Shown here in pieces: positions 1-4,501 of a DNA stretch of 5,073 bases. The position numbers and the translations under genes were made by a program. The notes under the pieces are model-generated. The model did not search any database. It worked only from the letters and a program-made list of their open reading frames with translations, and had not been told where the DNA came from. Source of the stretch: DMER64 sp041654355 (GTDB lineage: Bacteria > Bacteroidota > Bacteroidia > Bacteroidales > UBA932). The stretch covers positions 1 through 5,073 of the forward strand of contig JBAZDQ010000103.1 in the NCBI GenBank assembly GCA_041654355.1. Direction: 5' to 3'. Position 1 is the first letter of the stretch. Every line of letters starts with the position of its first letter.

Positions 1-394
1 AATGGATATGATGACAATTCTTTTAGGATGTATAGCCGGAATCTCCCTGCTGGTAGGGGGTATAGGGATCATGAATATTATGTATGTTTCTGTAACGGAA
101 CGCACCCGGGAAATTGGATTACGTATGTCCATCGGAGCCAAAGGCATACATATACTTATGCAATTTTTGATAGAAGCCGTGATTATAAGTGTCACCGGAG
201 GTGTTCTGGGCGTACTTTTAGGCGTGGGTGCATCGTGTTTGATACCTGTAATTACCGGATGGCCTGTTTCTGTACAAGCATATTCCATTATTCTTTCCTT
301 CCTGGTCTGTACTTTTACCGGCATGTTTTTCGGTTGGTATCCTGCACAAAAGGCTGCCAGACTTAATCCGATAGATGCTATCAGGTACGAATAA
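1..394 (+). CDS. MacB/FtsX-type ABC transporter permease, C-terminal part (5' end outside window)
   Basis: This is the last 130 residues of an ABC transporter permease of the MacB class, an inner-membrane protein that exports macrolides, peptides or lipoprotein-like cargo using a partner or fused ATPase. Visible are a first membrane helix (about residues 5-29, ending in the family-typical GGIGIMNIM), the cytoplasmic coupling motif VTERTREIGLRMSIGA (31-46), two further hydrophobic stretches (about 51-80 and 93-112) and the closing motif PAQKAARLNPIDAIRYE (114-130). These match the FtsX domain at the MacB C-terminus closely. The ATG at position 2 lies inside the domain, just before its second conserved helix, so it is an internal methionine and the gene begins upstream of the window. 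Whether it carries a fused ATPase domain cannot be seen. The kinase and response-regulator genes follow on the same strand, which suggests one operon. Confidence 0.93.
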   Translation, partial: MDMMTILLGCIAGISLLVGGIGIMNIMYVSVTERTREIGLRMSIGAKGIHILMQFLIEAVIISVTGGVLGVLLGVGASCLIPVITGWPVSVQAYSIILSFLVCTFTGMFFGWYPAQKAARLNPIDAIRYE

Positions 395-403
395 AGAATT
401 TAT

Positions 404-411
404 TATATTTG
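404..411 (+). promoter_or_regulatory. Match to Bacteroidota -7 element TAnnTTTG (weak candidate)
   Basis: TATATTTG fits the Bacteroidota -7 consensus TAnnTTTG at every fixed position and lies in the gap between the permease and kinase genes. No TTTG -33 element is visible 17-23 bases upstream, and the element sits only 3 bases before the ATG at 415, so any transcript from it would start at or inside the beginning of the kinase gene. It could be an internal operon promoter giving a leaderless message, or chance in an AT-rich gap. Confidence 0.25.
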
Positions 412-414
412 AGA

Positions 415-1461
415 ATGAATATGATATCGGATAAAAAAAGCAGACGGGCTTTCATCCTCATGAATATAATGGCCGTGGTGCTGTTTTACAGTTTGCCCTT
501 TTTTATTAACCCACGCAACGAGACACTCACTTTCGTGAGGTACCTGGGATACTGTGGCAGCATCACAGCTAATTTACTGGTTTTTTACGTTAATTTTTTT
601 GTATTCATTAAACGATTTATGCTGCAAAAACGCTGGATCGTATTTTTTGTGTCAAACTTATTATTAATCAGCACAGTAAGCATTCTGCTTTATTTATGGC
701 ACGGGTATTATTTTACCAATCTGGCAGGCATTCCCATGGAGCACATTCCGCCTCCGCGGAATTCATTTGTATTTATTTCCAGAGATATGTTTTTTATGAT
801 GCTTACCGCTTCCATGGCTGTTGCTATTCGCGTCACTCTTGAATGGCAACACACTGACAGAGAAAAAGCAAAAATGGAAATTGTTGCCAGCCAGGCAGAG
901 ATTAAAAATCTGAAAAATCAACTTAATCCACACTTTTTGTTCAATACGCTGAATAATATCTATTCCTTAATGAGAATGGATCAGGAAAAAGCTCAAGAAG
1001 CCGTTTTAAGTCTCAGCAAGACTTTGCGTTACGTGCTGTATGACAACAATCAGGAAAAAGTGTCTTTAGATAAAGATCTGGCTTTTACAAAAAGTTACAT
1101 TGATCTTATGTCCCTGCGCCTTACTGACAAAGTCAATGTAAGAGTGAATATTTCAGAAAAAACAGAAGGTTTGACAATCGCACCTTTAATGTTCATTACA
1201 CAAGTAGAAAACGCTTTCAAACACGGTATTTCTCAGGCGGCCCCTTCATTTATTGATATTGATATAGATATTCATGAAAAAGTGATCCTATGCTCTGTGA
1301 GAAACAGTTTTTTCCCTAAAGATGTCAATGATTACAGTGGTTCCGGAATAGGAATTGATAATTTGCAGCGACGCCTTTCTTTAATTTACCCTGGGAAACA
1401 TTCTTTTAATTATTCCACGCTTAACAACGTATATATCTCTGAACTAAAAATTACATTATAA
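415..1461 (+). CDS. LytS/YehU-type membrane sensor histidine kinase
   Basis: A sensor kinase of about 348 residues that should autophosphorylate on histidine and pass the phosphate to the LytTR regulator encoded 8 bases downstream. From the ATG at 415, four hydrophobic helices are seen at about residues 11-32, 43-66, 73-95 and 122-144, then a charged, coiled-coil-like linker (147-170). The His_kinase domain follows: H-box LNPHFLFNTLNNIYSL with phospho-acceptor H173, N-box QVENAFKHGI with N266, and G-box GSGIGIDNLQRRL (309-321). This is the compact architecture of kinases that pair with LytTR regulators. The stimulus is not readable; there is no large extracytoplasmic sensor domain, only short loops, so sensing may happen in the membrane or through the adjacent transporter. 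The start is uncertain: an in-frame TTG at 409 and an ATG at 421 are alternatives, with no Shine-Dalgarno to decide. A small imperfect GATATW repeat at 1255-1272 encodes DIDIDI in a predicted strand and looks unremarkable. Confidence 0.93.
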   Translation: MNMISDKKSRRAFILMNIMAVVLFYSLPFFINPRNETLTFVRYLGYCGSITANLLVFYVNFFVFIKRFMLQKRWIVFFVSNLLLISTVSILLYLWHGYYFTNLAGIPMEHIPPPRNSFVFISRDMFFMMLTASMAVAIRVTLEWQHTDREKAKMEIVASQAEIKNLKNQLNPHFLFNTLNNIYSLMRMDQEKAQEAVLSLSKTLRYVLYDNNQEKVSLDKDLAFTKSYIDLMSLRLTDKVNVRVNISEKTEGLTIAPLMFITQVENAFKHGISQAAPSFIDIDIDIHEKVILCSVRNSFFPKDVNDYSGSGIGIDNLQRRLSLIYPGKHSFNYSTLNNVYISELKITL

Positions 1462-1469
1462 TTTGACAA

Positions 1470-2183
1470 ATGACACAATTAAGATGTATCATCGTTGATG
1501 ACGAACCACTGGCGCTGAATCTGCTTCAGGATTACATAAACCAGACCCCTTTTCTGGAGCTCGTGGCCAGATGCAGCAGCGGTATTGAAGCATTGAGCGT
1601 GTTGAAAAATGAAAATGTAAATCTCGCTTTTATTGACATACAAATGCCCCATCTTAACGGATTGGAATTGTCACGTATGATAAGCAGTTGTTCCGTCATA
1701 TTCACGACTGCATTCGAACAATACGCTTTGGAAGGTTTTAAAGTCAACGCTCTTGATTATTTGCTAAAACCTTTTAGTTACGCGGAATTTCTCACGGCTG
1801 CCAGTAAGGCACAGCGACATACAGAATTAACAAATGCTTCTACTTCTCTGCAGAACAATACAAAGACACCAAAAAGTCTTGTAATCAAATCCGACTATAA
1901 ACAACAAATTATTAACACCCTGGATATTGTCTACATAGAAGGTATTGGCGACTATATAAAAATCCACCTGGATACCGGCGTTTCCGTTCAAACTCTCATG
2001 ACACTGAAAAACATTGAAGAAGAATTACCGAAAAACCAGTTTATACGGGTTCACCGTTCTTTCATTGTGAACATTCAGAAGGTGAAAACAATTGAAAGAC
2101 AACGGATCGTCTTTGACCATGTAAGGATTCCTGTTTCCGATTCTTATAAAGACGTTTTTTTTCGGGCCCTGGGTATAAAATAG
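1470..2183 (+). CDS. LytTR-family DNA-binding response regulator
   Basis: A 237-residue response regulator, the usual length for the LytR/AlgR family. The N-terminal receiver domain (about 1-118) keeps the whole phosphorylation site: acidic pair D10/D11 in IIVDDEP, phospho-acceptor D56 in FIDIQMP, T80 in IFTTAFE and K100 in YLLKPF. After a polar linker (about 119-134, rich in T, S and N), a LytTR DNA-binding domain runs from about 135 to the end, with the family signatures IVYIEGIGDYIKIHL and FIRVHRSFIVNI. It starts 8 bases after the kinase stop, which makes the kinase its likely partner and implies co-transcription with the transporter. LytTR proteins bind paired direct repeats upstream of targets; the likely target, the operon's own promoter, is outside the window. 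All key residues are present, so it should be functional. Confidence 0.95.
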   Translation: MTQLRCIIVDDEPLALNLLQDYINQTPFLELVARCSSGIEALSVLKNENVNLAFIDIQMPHLNGLELSRMISSCSVIFTTAFEQYALEGFKVNALDYLLKPFSYAEFLTAASKAQRHTELTNASTSLQNNTKTPKSLVIKSDYKQQIINTLDIVYIEGIGDYIKIHLDTGVSVQTLMTLKNIEEELPKNQFIRVHRSFIVNIQKVKTIERQRIVFDHVRIPVSDSYKDVFFRALGIK

Positions 2184-2185
2184 AA

Positions 2186-3067
2186 TTACTTCCCAAAATT
2201 TCTTGATACAAAAGGCAAACAGGTATATAGTGCCGAACGCCAGTATTCACTGGTATGCCCGCCGTCTCGCACCCGGAATTCACAAGGGATTTGCTGACGG
2301 CGCATGGCCTGGGTAAATTCAATATTACGGTCAAGCAGAAAATCATCATCACCACAATCGACATACCATTTCACACTGCGCAATTGCTCTTTCCGTTCAT
2401 CATCCGCTTCTTCAACATACTGTATACAATTATTTTCCTGAACAGACTTCGTAAGCAATGCCATTTTATCTTCAGGATCCTGTGAAGGAACCCCTCCGCC
2501 CTCCGGAATGTCCATTAAGGCACTCATGGCATAAACCGAGGAAAACATGTCACTGTGTTTTTGGCCGTATACAGTGGCCCCGCCGCCACCCATCGATAAA
2601 CCGGCAACGGCACGATGCTGCTTGTCTCCTGCAATACGGTACGTTTTCTCAATAAAGGGCAGGAATTCAGTGAAGAAAAACGTCTCGTATTGCCAACCGG
2701 GCATATTAAAATAACCATTCCACGCGCCTTCGGCCAGATTGCCTCCCGCGTTGGGAGATACAATGATCATTTCACAAGCCTCACCCGAGGCTATCAGTAG
2801 GTCGGCAATCTCTTTGGCATGTTCATTTTCAAACCAACTGGTATTGACACCCGACATGCCGTGTAGAAGATAGAGAACGGGATATTCCCTATTCGTCTGG
2901 GTTTCGTAACTTTTGGGAAGGAATATCGTGTATTCACGGTTGGCATTCAAAACTTCACTGTAAAGGGTATCTGTTACCACCTTGCTTTGCGGCCCCCACC
3001 ATCCTGTTTGTGCCGATGCTTCAACACCAAATACTATAAGAAATAATGCTAAGATAAGACGTTTCAT
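2186..3067 (-). CDS. Secreted esterase D / antigen 85-type alpha/beta hydrolase
   Basis: A 293-residue serine esterase of the putative esterase family (Pfam PF00756, the fold of S-formylglutathione hydrolase and feruloyl or acetyl-xylan esterases). Residues 1-20 form a signal peptide (KR, hydrophobic core, then ASAQ with probable cleavage after A19), so it acts in the periplasm or outside. Seen are an oxyanion-type LLHGMSG (67-73), the nucleophile elbow GLSMGGGG with S158, the acid loop DCGDDDFL with D242 as probable triad aspartate, and GGHTSEYW with H271. The start at 3067 is chosen because the signal peptide begins there; the open frame continues 42 codons further only by reading through the tRNA-Pro gene. 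The substrate is not determined: acyl groups on plant polysaccharide are plausible given the GH5 enzyme nearby, but the two genes are not adjacent. It converges on the response-regulator gene with 2 bases between stops. The 43-base leader (3068-3110) shows no Shine-Dalgarno and only a one-mismatch -7 match, so read-through from the tRNA promoter is possible. Confidence 0.92.
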   Translation of the reverse strand: MKRLILALFLIVFGVEASAQTGWWGPQSKVVTDTLYSEVLNANREYTIFLPKSYETQTNREYPVLYLLHGMSGVNTSWFENEHAKEIADLLIASGEACEMIIVSPNAGGNLAEGAWNGYFNMPGWQYETFFFTEFLPFIEKTYRIAGDKQHRAVAGLSMGGGGATVYGQKHSDMFSSVYAMSALMDIPEGGGVPSQDPEDKMALLTKSVQENNCIQYVEEADDERKEQLRSVKWYVDCGDDDFLLDRNIEFTQAMRRQQIPCEFRVRDGGHTSEYWRSALYTCLPFVSRNFGK

Positions 3068-3110
3068 ATATGGTACCGGATTTTTATTGTAATGAATCGA
3101 CAATAGTAAG

Positions 3111-3184
3111 TCGGGGTGAAAGGACTCGAACCTTCGGCCTCCACGTCCCGAACGTGGCGCGCTAGCCAACTGCGCTACACCCCG
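3111..3184 (-). tRNA. tRNA-Pro, anticodon CGG
   Basis: Read on the minus strand this 74-base stretch folds into a complete cloverleaf: acceptor stem CGGGGTG/CACCCCG (7 perfect pairs), D arm GCGC-AGTTGGCTA-GCGC, anticodon arm CCACG-TTCGGGA-CGTGG, a 5-base variable loop AGGCC, T arm GAAGG-TTCGAGT-CCTTT (first pair is G-U) and discriminator A at 3111. The anticodon loop places CGG at positions 34-36 with T33 before and G37 after, so it decodes the proline codon CCG. The 3' CCA is not encoded (CTTAC follows), so it must be added enzymatically, as in most Bacteroidota. The 5' end lies 14 bases downstream of a perfect -7 element, which suits a short RNase P-cleaved leader. Confidence 0.97.
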
Positions 3185-3198
3185 ATTGATCAAGGCTG

Positions 3199-3206
3199 CA
3201 AAGGTA
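3199..3206 (-). promoter_or_regulatory. Candidate -7 promoter element for tRNA-Pro (and perhaps the esterase)
   Basis: On the minus strand this reads TACCTTTG, a full match to the Bacteroidota -7 consensus TAnnTTTG. Transcription starting 5-7 bases beyond it would give a leader of about 8-10 bases before the mature tRNA 5' end, the expected geometry for a tRNA promoter. No TTTG is found at the -33 position; that stretch is AT-rich. It may also serve the esterase gene by read-through. Confidence 0.6.
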
Positions 3207-3225
3207 AATAAAAAATTAATATCCT

Positions 3226-3233
3226 TACCTTTG
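3226..3233 (+). promoter_or_regulatory. Candidate -7 promoter element for the VanX-like gene
   Basis: TACCTTTG matches TAnnTTTG exactly and ends 4 bases before the ATG of the dipeptidase gene. The expected start of transcription would fall almost on the start codon, implying a leaderless or nearly leaderless message. A -33 TTTG is not visible. It is the mirror image of the element at 3199-3206, with 19 bases between them. Confidence 0.45.
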
Positions 3234-3237
3234 ATTT

Positions 3238-3930
3238 ATGAAACGTACTTTTTTTCTTTTTCTGGTTGTTCTTTTGGTGGCCGGGTGCCATCAAAGTAAT
3301 CCTAAAAATCCTTATAACCTGCCCATTGCAGCCACAATGGAAGATTATCTGGCCCAGGTAGCAGAAAATCCGGACACGGAACTTGTAGATCTGGAAGAAA
3401 TCATTCCGGGCATCAGTCTGGATATTGCGTATGCCAAATCCCAAAATTTTACCGGAATCCCCATTTACACTTCTCCCAAAGCCTTTTTATGCCGCCCGGT
3501 TGCAGAAGCATTGGCTTTGGCACAGGATTCCTTAAAAAAAACCGGACTTGGGTTTAAAATTCTGGATGCATACAGACCTTATGCCGCCACGTTGTATTTT
3601 TATGAAGTCTATCACGACACTACGTTTGTTGCCAGCCCGCGAACGGGGTCCATTCATAACCGGGGAGCCGCAGTGGATCTTACGCTGATCTGCCTGGAAA
3701 CCGGGAACGAACTGGAAATGCCTACCCCATTCGATTCTTTCTCGGACACAGCATCACATGCATTCAATGACCTTCCGGAACATATCCTGAAGAACAGGGC
3801 AACACTGAGAGGGATTATGGAAGCTTTCGGATTTTCCATTTATGAACCCGAATGGTGGCATTACAATTACACCAATGCCCGCTCGTATCCTTTAAGGGAT
3901 GTATCGTTTGAAGAACTAATGAACCACTAG
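3238..3930 (+). CDS. D-alanyl-D-alanine dipeptidase (VanX/DdpX-like, M15 family), lipoprotein
   Basis: A 230-residue zinc dipeptidase predicted to cleave D-Ala-D-Ala. Compared with VanX from memory, the catalytic set is intact: NFTG (70-73), AYRP with R113 (VanX R71), SIHNRGAAVD carrying zinc ligands H140 and D147 (VanX H116, D123), the FDSFSDTASH segment (165-174), and EWWH with catalytic base E205 and zinc ligand H208 (VanX E181, H184). Unlike cytoplasmic VanX it has a lipoprotein signal peptide with lipobox LVAGC, so C17 should be lipidated and the enzyme held in the envelope facing the periplasm. The residues after the cysteine (HQSNPKNP) lack the acidic run associated with surface export in Bacteroidota. 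No vanH, vanA or vanRS-like gene is in view, so peptidoglycan turnover or dipeptide scavenging is more likely than glycopeptide resistance. The ATG at 3238 is supported by the signal peptide starting there. Its TAG stop overlaps that of the next gene. Confidence 0.93.
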   Translation: MKRTFFLFLVVLLVAGCHQSNPKNPYNLPIAATMEDYLAQVAENPDTELVDLEEIIPGISLDIAYAKSQNFTGIPIYTSPKAFLCRPVAEALALAQDSLKKTGLGFKILDAYRPYAATLYFYEVYHDTTFVASPRTGSIHNRGAAVDLTLICLETGNELEMPTPFDSFSDTASHAFNDLPEHILKNRATLRGIMEAFGFSIYEPEWWHYNYTNARSYPLRDVSFEELMNH

Positions 3931-4379
3931 AGCAATTTTTCTGGTAACAGGAACCAAAGACCCATCCAGAAAAGGAAACGGAGGGCTTTACCAATAAACA
4001 TAAGCACAGCGGTTCTCCAAAAAGGGATCCTGTAAAATCCCAATCCTACGGCAAAAACATCTCCTATAACAGGCAGCCAGCAAAACAAAGCCACCATACT
4101 GCTCCATTTACGAATAACTTCCTGCTGTTTTTCCAATTTTTCCCGTTTTACCCGCAGCCATTTTTCTATCCATTCCCATTTACCCAGGTAACCCAGGCCG
4201 TAACAGGTCAGGCTTCCCAACCCGTTACCGGTTGTGGCTACGGCAAAACAAAGCCAGGGATTCCCTCCTGCCAGGAGCATCCCAATGAAAAGGAATTCGG
4301 AGCTAAACGGTATCACTGTAGAAGCCAGGAACGAACCTACAAACAAACCCAGGTAACCCCAATCCAATAGAAATTCCAT
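3927..4379 (-). CDS. yqaA: YqaA-family small DedA-like (VTT domain) inner-membrane protein
   Basis: A 150-residue, very hydrophobic protein close in length and motif order to E. coli YqaA. Shared blocks are GSFLASTVIPFSSE (15-28, re-entrant-loop type segment with a conserved Pro and Glu), TTGNGLGSLTCYGLGYLG (49-66), and WLPVIGDVFAVGLGFYRIPF (101-120), followed by GKALRF (130-135). A charged cytoplasmic segment (about 67-92, rich in K, E and R) separates the two hydrophobic halves. DedA relatives are linked to membrane lipid handling and proton-motive-force maintenance, and some recycle undecaprenyl phosphate; the role of the YqaA branch itself is not settled. The only nearby in-frame start is the ATG at 4379, with no Shine-Dalgarno. 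The stop lies in CTAG shared with the convergent dipeptidase stop. It is separated from the GH5 gene upstream by 99 bases and may have its own promoter there. Confidence 0.9.
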   Translation of the reverse strand: MEFLLDWGYLGLFVGSFLASTVIPFSSEFLFIGMLLAGGNPWLCFAVATTGNGLGSLTCYGLGYLGKWEWIEKWLRVKREKLEKQQEVIRKWSSMVALFCWLPVIGDVFAVGLGFYRIPFWRTAVLMFIGKALRFLFWMGLWFLLPEKLL

Positions 4380-4401
4380 AAATTAAAAAATTTGGCACGC
4401 C

Positions 4402-4411
4402 GTTTGCAAAC
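4402..4411. promoter_or_regulatory. Perfect 10-base palindrome GTTTGCAAAC upstream of yqaA
   Basis: GTTTGCAAAC is its own reverse complement and sits 22 bases upstream of the yqaA start codon in an otherwise AT-rich gap. It holds a TTTG on each strand, so it could supply a -33 element in either direction, or be a small operator. On the plus strand a one-mismatch -7 match (TAGTTTTT, 4424-4431) lies 17 bases after the TTTG. On the minus strand the only similar -7 match overlaps the start codon. Function is inferred only from symmetry and place. Confidence 0.3.
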
Positions 4412-4463
4412 TATTAAGACAGATAGTTTTTTTCATCTATTAGGTTTTAGGTTAAATGGGTCT

Positions 4464-4501
4464 GAACAGACAACGCTTCTAGTTGTCTGTTCTTTCTTTT
4501 T
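4464..4501 (+). terminator. Perfect 11-bp hairpin with T-rich tail, overlapping the GH5 gene's 3' end
   Basis: GAACAGACAAC (4464-4474) and GTTGTCTGTTC (4482-4492) pair perfectly around a 7-base loop (4475-4481). On the plus strand the stem is followed directly by TTTCTTTTT (4493-4501), the form of an intrinsic terminator for rightward transcription. No plus-strand gene ends here, while the minus-strand GH5 gene does: one arm encodes its last residues RTDN and its TAG stop lies in the loop. For that transcript the bases after the stem are AGACCCATTTAACC, a poor U-tract, so there it may act as a 3' stabiliser or weak terminator. Confidence 0.55.

Noticed and set aside
2164..2200. GGGCCC palindrome and TGGG...CCCA pairing near the regulator stop, considered as a terminator
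   Set aside because: The TGGG/CCCA pairing is only 4 bp with an 18-base loop and no T-tract follows on either strand.
2062..2364. Minus-strand open frame of 100 codons across the regulator/esterase junction
   Set aside because: It is out of frame with two well-supported genes with intact family motifs and has no recognisable domain.
3085..3105. Small inverted repeat TATTGT / ACAATA between the tRNA and the esterase
   Set aside because: Six AT-rich pairs with a 9-base loop, followed by A's rather than T's on the transcribed minus strand, so it is not a credible terminator.
3190..3444. Minus-strand 84-codon open frame over the start of the dipeptidase gene
   Set aside because: It lies opposite the lipoprotein signal and mature N-terminus of a clear VanX-like gene and its product is compositionally odd with no motif.
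3238..3930. Glycopeptide resistance gene
   Set aside because: Only the dipeptidase is present, it carries a lipoprotein signal, and no ligase, dehydrogenase or VanRS-like genes are in the window.
4408..4433. AAACTAT / ATAGTTT hairpin followed by T's on the plus strand
   Set aside because: The stem is 7 mostly A-T pairs with an 8-base loop; too weak to call a terminator, and it overlaps the better-supported palindrome and promoter-like elements.
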